Source: Pseudobdellovibrionaceae bacterium (lineage in GTDB: Bacteria; Bdellovibrionota; Bdellovibrionia; Bdellovibrionales; Bdellovibrionaceae). From it: a stretch of 64,000 nucleotides of DNA. The first letter of the stretch is position 1; each line of letters opens with the position of its first letter. The translations under genes were made by a program, and so were the position numbers. This document shows, in pieces, positions 36,898-44,991 of this stretch. Where the stretch lies: assembly GCA_016785955.1 (NCBI GenBank), contig JAEUWH010000042.1, positions 1-64,000 on the forward strand. The letters are read 5' to 3'. Below the pieces are notes generated by a model. That model was not told where the DNA came from and searched no databases. It saw only the letters and a list, made by a program, of their open reading frames with translations.

Positions 36898-37577
36898 GTT
36901 CCGCCATCGTGGTTCTTTCGGGAGGACTGGATTCCTCGGTGAATTTGGCTATGGCCAAAGAGGAAATGAACGTAAAGATGGCTATTACTTTTGATTATGG
37001 ACAGCGGGCGGTGAGCAAAGAAACTCGAGCGTCCAGGCAATTGTGTGCCCACTATCAAATTCCCCATAAGATCGTTCCTGTTCCATGGATCCGTGAGTTT
37101 GGTAAGTCGGCCTTGCTGGACCAATCGCAATCTGTGCCCACGCATGAGGTGGAGATCGATGATAGGTCGACGTCACTGAAGACGGCCACCAAGGTATGGG
37201 TGCCTAACCGCAACGGTATTTTTTTAAATATTGCGGCGGGGTGGGCCGAAGCCATGGAGTGTGAATACATTATTCCGGGTTTCAACAAGGAAGAGGCTGC
37301 GACGTTTCCCGATAATTCGATGGAATTTATCCAAACGTTGATTGAGAGCTTTTCTTATTCGACCGCTAATCAAGTGAACGTAAAATGCTACACGATCCAG
37401 ATGATGAAAACGGAAATCGTGAGCATGGCGATTCAAAAAAAATTACCATTGGAAATGTTATGGCCGTGTTATCTGGATGGTGATCAATGGTGTGGGCAAT
37501 GTGAATCATGCCAACGTTCGAAGCGGGCCTTTAAGGACAACGGACTAGATTTGAACGTTTATTTTAAACACACATAA
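36894..37577 (+). CDS. queC: QueC, 7-cyano-7-deazaguanine (preQ0) synthase
   Basis: ATP-dependent conversion of 7-carboxy-7-deazaguanine to preQ0, a queuosine precursor. The PP-loop VVLSGGLDSSVNLA begins at residue 7. PNRNGIFLNIAAGWA is the substrate-side motif. The zinc-binding tail CYLDGDQWCGQCESCQ has all four cysteines. At 227 residues the length is standard. It overlaps recJ by 4 bases, an unusual linkage. No queD, queE or queF is in the window. Confidence 0.95.
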   Translation: MSSAIVVLSGGLDSSVNLAMAKEEMNVKMAITFDYGQRAVSKETRASRQLCAHYQIPHKIVPVPWIREFGKSALLDQSQSVPTHEVEIDDRSTSLKTATKVWVPNRNGIFLNIAAGWAEAMECEYIIPGFNKEEAATFPDNSMEFIQTLIESFSYSTANQVNVKCYTIQMMKTEIVSMAIQKKLPLEMLWPCYLDGDQWCGQCESCQRSKRAFKDNGLDLNVYFKHT

Positions 37578-37605
37578 AGAGCACAGCGCGTATTTTTGCC
37601 TAGAG

Positions 37606-37647
37606 TGCCTTTATATAAAAACATGAAGTCCTAGTTTAATAAAGGCA
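37606..37647. repeat. 9-bp inverted repeat upstream of the DUF366 gene
   Basis: TGCCTTTAT (37606-37614) and ATAAAGGCA (37639-37647) are perfectly complementary with a 24-nt loop. It lies 59 bp upstream of the next gene and 29 bp after queC. It may be an operator or RNA hairpin. It does not match the preQ1 riboswitch pattern. Confidence 0.4.
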
Positions 37648-37705
37648 AAGCGCTGGTGCCAAAGAATTCGTTGCCTAATTCCGCTGATGGCTTTAGGTTG
37701 GCGCC

Positions 37706-38278
37706 ATGAAAACCAAATTTATTAAAAAAGTTTTTCCTTATACGGGCGCGGAATTAAGACCGCATTTTGCGTATGAAAATCACGGGATTTTGGGGTCTTC
37801 GATTGTGTCCTGGGTAGGCCCGTGTGATATTCCGTTTGATCATATGGTGGATTTGGAAGATGTACTGGCCCAGAGCCCCATTCGTGGTGGAATGATGTTG
37901 CATTTTATTGCCGAAGTTTTCAATCAATCGTTGTTTTCGGCGGTGGCGCTGCAACGTTTGCTTGCTTCCATTGTAAAAGATGAAATTGAGTGTCGCTGGC
38001 GCATGTCTAAAAAGAAGGGGGCGTTAAGGCGGGATGGGGATGATGTATTCTGGGGGGATAGAAAAATCACCATCAGTATTGCGTCTATCAGTGCGGTCTC
38101 GACGCAGATTCATTTCGCGGTGAATGTGAACAATAAGAACACGCCCGTCAAAACGGCGGCATTAGAAGATGATTTTGAAATTAACGTGAATGAGTTTGCA
38201 CAATCGATTCTCGAAGCGTTTCGTCGCGAGTTTGTTTCCATCGACATGGCCACTCAAAAAGTAAAACCGTTGAGATGA
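37706..38278 (+). CDS. DUF366 family protein, possible queuosine-related enzyme
   Basis: 190 residues. The N-terminal half (YTGAELRPHFAYENHGILGSSIVSW, then GPCDIPFDHMVDLEDV) fits the DUF366 family (COG2029), found in archaea and some bacteria and often next to deazaguanine genes. The middle has an alpha-helical stretch (MMLHFIAEVFNQSLFSAVALQRLL), and TKITISI-like strands follow. No catalytic role is established that I can state. Its position after queC suggests a part in deazaguanine metabolism, but this is inference. Confidence 0.65.
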   Translation: MKTKFIKKVFPYTGAELRPHFAYENHGILGSSIVSWVGPCDIPFDHMVDLEDVLAQSPIRGGMMLHFIAEVFNQSLFSAVALQRLLASIVKDEIECRWRMSKKKGALRRDGDDVFWGDRKITISIASISAVSTQIHFAVNVNNKNTPVKTAALEDDFEINVNEFAQSILEAFRREFVSIDMATQKVKPLR

Positions 38279-38285
38279 GTGTGTG

Positions 38286-39014
38286 TTAAGGTTGTTTTTT
38301 GTGAACACTGAGAAACAAATACCCTGCGGAAATAAAAAGAGGAACGATAAATCCATAGTATTGGTATTTCAAATACAGACTGGCGCCCATCCAGCTGCCA
38401 AAGATGAAACTGATGATGATCCCGAGGCGCATACCGGTGGCCTTCATTTCCTGGGCGCGTAGATTGGCCGACGTGGCATGAGAGAAAATGCGGACTAGAC
38501 CAATGCCCAAGTCCGTGGTCAACCCGGTCAGATGTGTGGTTCTGACGACGGAATTTGAAATCGACGTGAACATGGCGTTCTGGATACCCGAGCTTAAACT
38601 CAAGAGCCCCAGCAGTAAATAGTCATCGGCCATGGACAAGGGCGTGCCGAATTGGCCAAATTTATGATTCACTCCCATGGCGGTGACAAAGGCATAACAC
38701 AGGAACATCAAAAAAAATAAGATCGCAAACTTTGGTTTTTCGTTACGTATGGTCAGGCGGTCGGTGAAAAATGCGGAAATGCAGCTGCCGGCCAGGAAAA
38801 ATAGTGGCACCGAGAGTGTGCTCAGAGCCAAGGCGAAATGTCCGGTGGCCATCTCGACGCCAAAGTGGGTGGCAAAGCCGGTTGCGTGGGTGACAAATCG
38901 ATGGCACGCCAACAGCCCGCCGACATTTACAAATCCGGCTTGGAAGGCGAGGCTGTTCCAAAGCGCAAATTTTCGGGGAGAATAGTGAGGCTGGCTAATC
39001 AGATCAACGAACAT
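38286..39014 (-). CDS. YoaK/DUF1275 family membrane protein
   Basis: An integral membrane protein of about 242 residues with six or so hydrophobic helices (LSVPLFFLAGSCISAFF, FAILFFLMFLCYAFVTAMG, MRLGIIISFIFGSWMGASLY). Family pattern: N-terminal AGFVNVGGLLACHRFVTHATG and the central GIQNAMFTSISNSVVRTTHLTG, both typical of DUF1275. Function unknown; transport is often assumed. The ATG at 39014 is used; a TTG at 39029 is in frame. On the minus strand TATAAT ends 6 bp before the ATG, so the message might be leaderless. Confidence 0.82.
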   Translation of the reverse strand: MFVDLISQPHYSPRKFALWNSLAFQAGFVNVGGLLACHRFVTHATGFATHFGVEMATGHFALALSTLSVPLFFLAGSCISAFFTDRLTIRNEKPKFAILFFLMFLCYAFVTAMGVNHKFGQFGTPLSMADDYLLLGLLSLSSGIQNAMFTSISNSVVRTTHLTGLTTDLGIGLVRIFSHATSANLRAQEMKATGMRLGIIISFIFGSWMGASLYLKYQYYGFIVPLFISAGYLFLSVHKKQP

Positions 39015-39084
39015 GGTCCAATTATACAAACTGGTATGGGAAAAAGACTAGTCCAAAGTGAAGAATCAGTTTAGGCTTATAGGC

Positions 39085-39465
39085 ATGATAGATGTGGTGG
39101 CGGCCGTCGTCGAGAAAGAGGGTAAATTCCTTGTGGCTCATCGACCCGTGCAAAAAGGTGGCGATTGGGAGTTCCCGGGCGGCAAGGTGGAACCTGGAGA
39201 GACTTTTTTCGAAGCGCTGAAGCGAGAGATCGCCGAAGAATTAGGGGTGGGAATTAAACCTATCCGAATTCTTTCCAGTTATCCTAAAGAGATCAAGGGC
39301 CAGACCTATAGTATTCATTTTGTTGCGGCTACTTTGGAGAGTGATCGATTCACATTATCCGAGCATCAAGAGTGTCGTTGGCTAGAGGTCAGCGATATTA
39401 AAAACCTGACGATGTCATCTGTAGACAAAGAATTTGTAAAACAGCTGGCAGTCCCGCAGAAATAA
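39085..39465 (+). CDS. MutT-like Nudix hydrolase
   Basis: A Nudix enzyme of about 126 residues, probably cleaving 8-oxo-dGTP or another nucleoside triphosphate. The Nudix box reads GGKVEPGETFFEALKREIAEELGV, matching G-x5-E-x7-REUxEExGU fully. The preceding WEFPGGKVE and the downstream YSIHFVAATLE, HQECRWLEVSDI fit the MutT branch. I chose the ATG at 39085, which gives the standard IDVVAAVVE start; a GTG at 39058 would add nine residues. Confidence 0.9.
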   Translation: MIDVVAAVVEKEGKFLVAHRPVQKGGDWEFPGGKVEPGETFFEALKREIAEELGVGIKPIRILSSYPKEIKGQTYSIHFVAATLESDRFTLSEHQECRWLEVSDIKNLTMSSVDKEFVKQLAVPQK

Positions 39466-39520
39466 CTGTCATAAGTAAATATTAGTGGACGGCACGCGAG
39501 GGCAACAGTAACGTTTAAGT

Positions 39521-40135
39521 ATGGACGTGTTCGTGTTTCCGTTGGTCAATGTGAATTTATTTCCCAGGACCACTAAACCTCTGAATATTTTTGAACCCCG
39601 CTATCTGCAAATGATCAAAGATGCAGTCGCCAAAGATATGCCGATCGCCATTGGATTCATTGACGATCCCAACAAAATAGTGCCCGTCGGCGCGGGTGAG
39701 AAAATCAGTTTCGTCAATGAAGTGGTGGGATACGGAAAAGTTCAAGTCGTCGAAGAGCGACAGAATGGTTTTCTGTTGGTTTTTTTGCACGGGATGGGTA
39801 AGGCTCGGCTGGGACCGGTGGTGAGTTCGGCGACGCCGTACTTGGTTTGTGAAGCCACGCCGATTCAAGAAAACTTAGTTCCCAATCCCGCGCTTCACGA
39901 AAAAATTCATCTTATCAATCGCGTGCTAGCTAAATGGATCACGGATTATTTTAGCAATTCGATGCAAAGTGAAATGTTTTTGCGTCAGCTGGATGGTCCC
40001 GAGGCCATTATTTCGGCCTTCTCGGCGTATTTAGTAAAAGATTTCGAGCTTCAGCAAATCGTTCTGGAAATGGACGACATCAATGAAAAAATAGAATTTT
40101 TATACCGTTTGATTTTATCTAACGGTACTATCTAA
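39521..40135 (+). CDS. LON substrate-binding domain protein
   Basis: 204 residues with only the N-terminal substrate-binding domain of Lon protease; the ATPase and protease parts are absent. Signature: FPLVNVNLFPRTTKPLNIFEPRYLQMI at the N-terminus, then GYGKVQVVEERQNGFLLVFLHGMGKARL and a helical C-terminal half. Stand-alone LON-domain proteins are common; their job is not settled. The stop codon lies inside the first copy of a 20-bp direct repeat. Confidence 0.87.
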   Translation: MDVFVFPLVNVNLFPRTTKPLNIFEPRYLQMIKDAVAKDMPIAIGFIDDPNKIVPVGAGEKISFVNEVVGYGKVQVVEERQNGFLLVFLHGMGKARLGPVVSSATPYLVCEATPIQENLVPNPALHEKIHLINRVLAKWITDYFSNSMQSEMFLRQLDGPEAIISAFSAYLVKDFELQQIVLEMDDINEKIEFLYRLILSNGTI

Positions 40136-40184
40136 CAGCACTCTGTCATTACCAACCTATCTAACAGCACTCTGTCGTGCTGTT
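40128..40184. repeat. 20-bp direct repeat with terminal hairpin
   Basis: CTATCTAACAGCACTCTGTC occurs exactly at 40128-40147 and 40157-40176. The second copy forms an 8-bp hairpin with following sequence (AACAGCAC at 40163-40170, GTGCTGTT at 40177-40184). The first copy contains the stop codon of the LON-domain gene. Probably a recent local duplication of a terminator-like hairpin. Confidence 0.75.
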
Positions 40185-40260
40185 CTGATCAACTGTTGTT
40201 CTTAATGAGTGGAAAAACATCTTTTGACATGAGACGGGGACGGGCGTATCGCTGTCGCAT

Positions 40261-41250
40261 ATGGATTTAAAAACGGTAGAGTCTCGATTACGTAAGTGGG
40301 CTATTTTTCTTTTAGCCTACACTTTGTTGGTTATTCTTTGGGGGGCATGGGTGCGCATCTCTCATTCGGGGGATGGTTGTGGTGACACGTGGCCATTGTG
40401 TAACGGCGTTTTAATTCCCGAAGCGGCTCGCGGAAAAACCTGGGTCGAATATGGCCATCGTTTCACCAGTGGGCTCTATGGTCTGGTGGTTATTTTTTTA
40501 TTTTTTTGGTCACGTAAATTGAAATCAAAATGGCCGGTGGCCGCGGCTGCGCGCTGGGCGATGTGGACATTGGTGTTTATGATTTCCGAAGCGGCTTTGG
40601 GGGCCAAGCTGGTGCTGTTTGGTTTGGTCAGCAGTGATCAATCGGTATGGAGACTGATTGTTATGAGCTTGCATCAGCTCAACAGTTTTTTGCTGGTTGC
40701 TTTTACGGTTCGTTTTCTTGCGGCTACCTACGAGACCGATTACAAAGCGCATTGGGTTTATCGAAAGGCCGAAAAAACGACGTCAGGTTTTTTTGTGCGA
40801 CCGATTTTTTTAGCGTGCTTCCTGCTGATTGGGATCACAGGGGCGTGGGCGGCCTTATCGACGACCTTATTTCCGTCGTCCAATTTATTAGAAGGGTTGT
40901 TGAAAGATTTTGATTCCAGCTCGCATGTGGTGCTGAAAATTCGTGGCTTTCATCCGGCTTTGGGTTTGCTTTTAGGTGGTGGATTGAGCTTTGGCTTATA
41001 TAAACTGAGTGGTCAAGTGAACGAGTTTCTAAGCCGTATTGCTATTGCCGCTTCGGCATTAACGGCGACGGCGATGATCGTGGGTTTGCTGACTTTATTT
41101 TTGTTATCACCCGTTCCGCTGAAAGTGATTCATTTATTATTGGCGCATTTGTTATGGTCGGCGAGTGTTTTCTTTTATCATTTTCACCGCATGACCCAAC
41201 ACGAGGGATTTGGTAAAGGCATGCGCAACGGGGATAAGGTGAATGTTTAA
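40261..41250 (+). CDS. ctaA: Heme A synthase (COX15/CtaA family)
   Basis: Oxidises heme O to heme A for aa3-type cytochrome oxidase. 329 residues with eight predicted membrane helices. The motif VRISHSGDGCGDTWPLCNG after the first helix is the family hallmark. Conserved histidines appear in VEYGHRFTSG, MSLHQLNSF, RGFHPALG and VIHLLLAHLLW, consistent with heme binding. The thioredoxin-like gene overlaps its 3' end by 8 bases, which suggests a link to cytochrome or oxidase assembly. Confidence 0.92.
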   Translation: MDLKTVESRLRKWAIFLLAYTLLVILWGAWVRISHSGDGCGDTWPLCNGVLIPEAARGKTWVEYGHRFTSGLYGLVVIFLFFWSRKLKSKWPVAAAARWAMWTLVFMISEAALGAKLVLFGLVSSDQSVWRLIVMSLHQLNSFLLVAFTVRFLAATYETDYKAHWVYRKAEKTTSGFFVRPIFLACFLLIGITGAWAALSTTLFPSSNLLEGLLKDFDSSSHVVLKIRGFHPALGLLLGGGLSFGLYKLSGQVNEFLSRIAIAASALTATAMIVGLLTLFLLSPVPLKVIHLLLAHLLWSASVFFYHFHRMTQHEGFGKGMRNGDKVNV

Positions 41251-41698
41251 GGCGATATGTGTTTTTTTATTGTTGGGTTATTTTTCGATCGGGGAGAGCC
41301 TGGATTATAAAAAAGAGCTTTCGGCGTTGGATATGATAGGCTATAAAAAATTTGATAAAAATGAAACGGCCGATCTGATCCTGATCGATTTCTGGGCCAG
41401 TTGGTGTGAACCCTGCAAAGAAAGTTTTCCGTATTACGAGGCTAAAATCAAAGCTCAGAAAAAGAAAATTCTTTTCATCAGTATCAACATGGACGAGAGC
41501 CTTCAAAAAGCTCAAGATTTTTTAAAGGAATACCCCAACACACACGTCACGTTATGGGATGAGAAGCGCCACGTGATGAATAGGCTGGGTTTTGATTCTA
41601 TCCCGTTTCTAGTCATTCTAGATAAAAACTGGAAAGAACAAGAAAAGATCAAAGGCTTCAACGAGAAAGCTAAAAAACGAATTGAAAAATATTTCTAG
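41243..41698 (+). CDS. TlpA/ResA-like thioredoxin-fold protein
   Basis: 151 residues with a short signal peptide (AICVFLLLGYFSIG) and a thioredoxin fold carrying the redox motif WASWCEPCKESFP. The cis-proline lies in DSIPFLVILD. Such periplasmic reductases keep the cysteines of apocytochrome c or CuA-site proteins reduced. Overlap with ctaA points to cytochrome oxidase biogenesis. It is the last core gene before locus B. Confidence 0.87.
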   Translation: MFKAICVFLLLGYFSIGESLDYKKELSALDMIGYKKFDKNETADLILIDFWASWCEPCKESFPYYEAKIKAQKKKILFISINMDESLQKAQDFLKEYPNTHVTLWDEKRHVMNRLGFDSIPFLVILDKNWKEQEKIKGFNEKAKKRIEKYF

Positions 41699-41829
41699 AG
41701 CCTATTCATTTGAAACGGCACGCCAGGCAAGATGTCAAAAGACTCAGCTTTGCTCAGAGGTATTTTTTTTGCGCTCAGATATTGCAAAATATATGAATTG
41801 ATCTATAAAAAACCGATAATACATTTTAA

Positions 41830-43191
41830 TCATTCACCGCCATGTTTTCTTGGTTCTATCCATAAGTATTTCGAGCTTTTTAATATAGGAACTTTTTTAA
41901 TGTCGGGTTGGATTAGGTGCCGTTCTTGAGTCCCTTGATTGGACGTAATCTCTAAGACTTTAAGTTCACCAGTTGAAGGATTTTCTACCCATTGTAAATC
42001 ATTGCCATAAATTTGATTCAGATCAATAGCGGCATGACCCTCTTGGGTGACGGTAACTTTAAATGTTTGAAGAGTTCCTTTAAGCCAGGGAGGAGATGAA
42101 ATTTCCGCTTCCCATTCTCCGAGTGGAATTTGAGTTTGAATCTGATTTAAATTCAGTTCCGCAGTTTGATTGTGTTCACTGGCTTCTCCATGGATTTGCT
42201 TGGTCTGTCCTGTCGGTTTTAATTTAAAATTTAAAATCGGGGCATTTATCGTGACCGGAAATTCTGATATTTTCATAAGCCTTGCCCATGGAATTTTTGT
42301 AAAAGATCCTTTTGGGAGTTCCAAATCAAGTTCTGAGCCATTTTTGTTTTCGTAAGAGAGATGGTATTTCCCAGCTAAAAGTTTAACTGAAAATGGTCCC
42401 AGCCAGTTTTTTTGAAAACCATTTGCGGTGGCGCTAAATTTCGCAGTTGAATCAGCGCCGGTAATTTCAAGTAAAGCTTCTTTTTCGGGATCAAAGTTTT
42501 TACCTTTGTTGCCATCCTTGTCAGACACAGACTTATTTTTTCCTTTGTTCATCTGTGATCTTTTCGCGCCTTTAATATTAGAAAGAGATTTTTCATTTAT
42601 AAAATCTTTTTCATCAATATTACTAAGTTGGCTGTTTTTTAAGAGAGCTTGTAAATCACCACCTTTAACGGCTTCAGAAACATTGATATCGATATTTTTC
42701 AATTTTAAATTTTTAAAACAAGACACTTTTCCGGCATCTTGCTTTAGATCAAAGCCAATAATGTGAAGTTTTATTTTAGTTTTAGTATTTTTAATTTTAT
42801 CATCAGCTTCCTGAAGAGTCTTACATGGATCTTGATTACAACTATCAGCACCATCGGTTAAAGCTACTAAAGTTTTTGTATTGGTTTTATCGGCTTCTTC
42901 TACTAACTTCTTTAAGCCTAGTGCTAATGGGGTTTTGCCGAACGGCCCCACTTTTAATTGATTAATTTTTTGACTAAGTTCCTTTGTTGTTGAAGTCATG
43001 TTAAATAAATCTTTGCAGCCCATTTTAGGATTAGATCCAAAAATAAAGGCACTGCTTTTAGTTTTTGGATCTTCTGTCGATAGTAGTGCTGTGAGTTCTG
43101 TTTTCAAAACATCAATCTTAATTTTTTGATCTACTTTTTGGTCCATAGATCCAGAATAATCAAGTAGAAACAAAAAAGCTAAAGTTTTCAT
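41830..43191 (-). CDS. Von Willebrand factor A domain protein (locus B), no clear export signal
   Basis: 453 residues. The VWA domain begins at the very N-terminus: MKTLAFLFLLDYSGS places the metal-site DxSGS at residues 11-15, so the hydrophobic start is strand 1 of the fold, not a typical signal peptide. Other metal-site residues: GKTPLAL threonine and LTDGADSC aspartate. The sequence DGADSCNQDPCKT matches the locus A VWA signature. The C-terminal 230 residues resemble beta-sandwich domains (LLAGKYHLSYENKNG; IPLGEWEAEIS). Its ATG overlaps the stop of the upstream barrel gene (ATGA). Without a signal it would remain in the cytoplasm, unlike its locus A counterpart, unless exported by a non-standard route. 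Confidence 0.8.
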   Translation of the reverse strand: MKTLAFLFLLDYSGSMDQKVDQKIKIDVLKTELTALLSTEDPKTKSSAFIFGSNPKMGCKDLFNMTSTTKELSQKINQLKVGPFGKTPLALGLKKLVEEADKTNTKTLVALTDGADSCNQDPCKTLQEADDKIKNTKTKIKLHIIGFDLKQDAGKVSCFKNLKLKNIDINVSEAVKGGDLQALLKNSQLSNIDEKDFINEKSLSNIKGAKRSQMNKGKNKSVSDKDGNKGKNFDPEKEALLEITGADSTAKFSATANGFQKNWLGPFSVKLLAGKYHLSYENKNGSELDLELPKGSFTKIPWARLMKISEFPVTINAPILNFKLKPTGQTKQIHGEASEHNQTAELNLNQIQTQIPLGEWEAEISSPPWLKGTLQTFKVTVTQEGHAAIDLNQIYGNDLQWVENPSTGELKVLEITSNQGTQERHLIQPDIKKVPILKSSKYLWIEPRKHGGE

Positions 43192-44267
43192 TTAAAAAGG
43201 TCCTCTCCGATTCTTAAAGTTGTAAATAGCATGGTTCTTGTATAGGTGATCTCAGAAGTCCCATCGCTAGATAGACTAGAATCAAGACTGGCCTTTTGTT
43301 TTGATAAAGAATAGTTAGCGCCACCACATGCCTGAAAATTTATATCGAACAACGAAATAATTCCTGTGCATTTTTGCAATTGCAGTTTGTACAAATCAAT
43401 TGTTAAAGGTGCTTGGCGGAAATCTTGAGTTTCTTTCAAGTTTTGAGTTAAGCTTGTGTGCAGACCAAGTAGCCAATGTCGATATCTTATATTCCAACCT
43501 ATGAGGTAATTTGATTCAGAGAAGGCATAATGGCTCAAAGAATTAAATGAGCTTGTATACGCCTCATTGGAAATCGTAAAAACAGGTCCCTGTTTAAAGT
43601 TTTTATGAGGTATCAAAAAGTAAATAGGTATCTCCATAAGTTGATGAAAGAATGTAGTTTGATCTTTCGTTTTGAACTGAGAACCCACAAGTAAATTGAG
43701 TTCCATTTCTGGTAAAATCCAAAGATTAAATACTCCAAAAGGTTTTCCCTTCATAAGATTACCAACAAGCTTCAGGCTAGGAAATAAAGAGTTTGATTGA
43801 AATTGTGACTGAATGGCCGTGTTTGAAGTTGTTTTTACGCTTGAAAAATTGAAACCCCCACCGATGGAATAACCAAAATTGAACGGCATAACGGCGTACT
43901 CGGGCGGAAGAGCCTCTGCTTCCGGTTTGACTTCTGTTTCGGGGGCAGATTTGCCAGCCTCTACAACATAAGGTTTAATTGGAAGGACAGCGATTAACAG
44001 GGGATAAATGGGATCAGTTTTTCTGACAATTTTAAGGGAAGTCTTTTTCACTATTTCAGGCTTTAGGTCGGGAATCCAAGCTTGACCTTCTTTTAGGGAC
44101 ACAAATTGGCAATAGGGAATACAAGAATAAAGAATTCCTCTAAAGTCTTCTCCATAGTAGACCTCTATGTTTTTTTTATTAAGTAGAAGCTCATCCGTTT
44201 TAATCATCTGGGCAAAGATACTGGTGGAAAACAACAGAGTAAAAACTAAGGAAAAAAAATCTAGCAT
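43188..44267 (-). CDS. Outer-membrane protein with predicted beta-barrel (locus B)
   Basis: 359 residues. Signal peptide of about 19 residues (FTLLFSTSIFA). A periplasmic N-domain (about 20-105) is followed by a Pro/Glu-rich linker (ESAPETEVKPEAEALPP-like, about 105-122) and a barrel region with alternating strands (FGYSIGGGFNFSS; FGVFNLWILPEMELNLLVG; YLIGWNIRYRHWLLGLHTSL). The plan and its place next to a VWA gene match 19947-21122 in locus A. It is transcribed away from 44377. No family recognised. Confidence 0.65.
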   Translation of the reverse strand: MLDFFSLVFTLLFSTSIFAQMIKTDELLLNKKNIEVYYGEDFRGILYSCIPYCQFVSLKEGQAWIPDLKPEIVKKTSLKIVRKTDPIYPLLIAVLPIKPYVVEAGKSAPETEVKPEAEALPPEYAVMPFNFGYSIGGGFNFSSVKTTSNTAIQSQFQSNSLFPSLKLVGNLMKGKPFGVFNLWILPEMELNLLVGSQFKTKDQTTFFHQLMEIPIYFLIPHKNFKQGPVFTISNEAYTSSFNSLSHYAFSESNYLIGWNIRYRHWLLGLHTSLTQNLKETQDFRQAPLTIDLYKLQLQKCTGIISLFDINFQACGGANYSLSKQKASLDSSLSSDGTSEITYTRTMLFTTLRIGEDLFK

Positions 44268-44376
44268 AGTATCTTAAGAGTAAATAAACGATAGAAAAAA
44301 TCACTAAGAAAATGAGAAAAATAATTTGAGACAATAGTCTTGTTGTTTTCTACGACAGAATGCCGAACTGTTTGAT

Positions 44377-44991
44377 ATGACCAGAATTACAAAGGAAATA
44401 TACATTTTGATGGTGGCTGCGTTATTGTCGTCGTGCGCCTCTAAAATGATGATTCAAACGGATCCGCCACAGGCAGAAATCTATGCCTCTTCAGAAGGGA
44501 AATCTGAAAAAATCAAATTAGGACAAACCCCACTAGAAATTACAGAGGTTCAGATCAGTGATCAGTTGAAGGTATCTCCAGAAAATACGGAATGGATATT
44601 TTTGACGATTGAAAAAAAAGATTACGAAAAAAGATTTTTAGCTTTGCCTGCGAATCGCTGGGGATCGTTAACAAAAAATATTCGTCTTCAGCTTAAACCG
44701 ATGGAAGACAACGAAACTGTTGTGACAAAAATGCTAAAATATTTTTTTAATGCTAAAAAATTTGCGGAAACTAAACAGTATGATCAAGCTCATTCTGAGA
44801 TTGATAAAGTTTTAACAATCGATAATAAAATGATCCAGGCTTTGAGCATGAAGGCGGGAATATATTTTCTACAAGGAAATTTGGATGAAGCAAAAGTGCT
44901 GTATAAAAAAGCACTTGAAATAGATCCTGGATTTAGTGATGCGATTCAAATGCTAGAAAGAATTCAGAACAAGGTAGGTTCTAGTCAATGA
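44377..44991 (+). CDS. PEGA/TPR lipoprotein (locus B)
   Basis: 204 residues. Signal peptide with lipobox LSSC (Cys20). A PEGA-like domain (IQTDPPQAEIYASSEG, GQTPLEI, FLTIEKKDYEKRF) covers about 25-110, and two TPR-like units cover about 125-195 (AKKFAETKQYDQAHSEIDK, LSMKAGIYFLQGNLDEAKVL). Same plan as 22553-23452 but shorter, lacking the long Pro/Lys linker. Its 3' end overlaps the FliG-like gene by 4 bases, which ties the lipoprotein directly to the motor gene. GCCGAACT sits 7 bases before the ATG but is only a weak sigma-28-like element. Confidence 0.78.
   Translation: MTRITKEIYILMVAALLSSCASKMMIQTDPPQAEIYASSEGKSEKIKLGQTPLEITEVQISDQLKVSPENTEWIFLTIEKKDYEKRFLALPANRWGSLTKNIRLQLKPMEDNETVVTKMLKYFFNAKKFAETKQYDQAHSEIDKVLTIDNKMIQALSMKAGIYFLQGNLDEAKVLYKKALEIDPGFSDAIQMLERIQNKVGSSQ

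Noticed and set aside
37578-37705. preQ1 riboswitch between queC and the DUF366 gene
   Set aside because: The small stem with A-rich tail of the preQ1-I class was not found; only a plain inverted repeat is present.
39521-40135. Truncated lon protease pseudogene
   Set aside because: Stand-alone LON-domain proteins of about 200 residues are a normal family, and no remains of ATPase or protease sequence follow.
44336-44376. Sigma-28 promoter before the locus B PEGA/TPR lipoprotein
   Set aside because: GCCGAACT matches only 5 of 8 positions and no -35-like element lies at a suitable distance.
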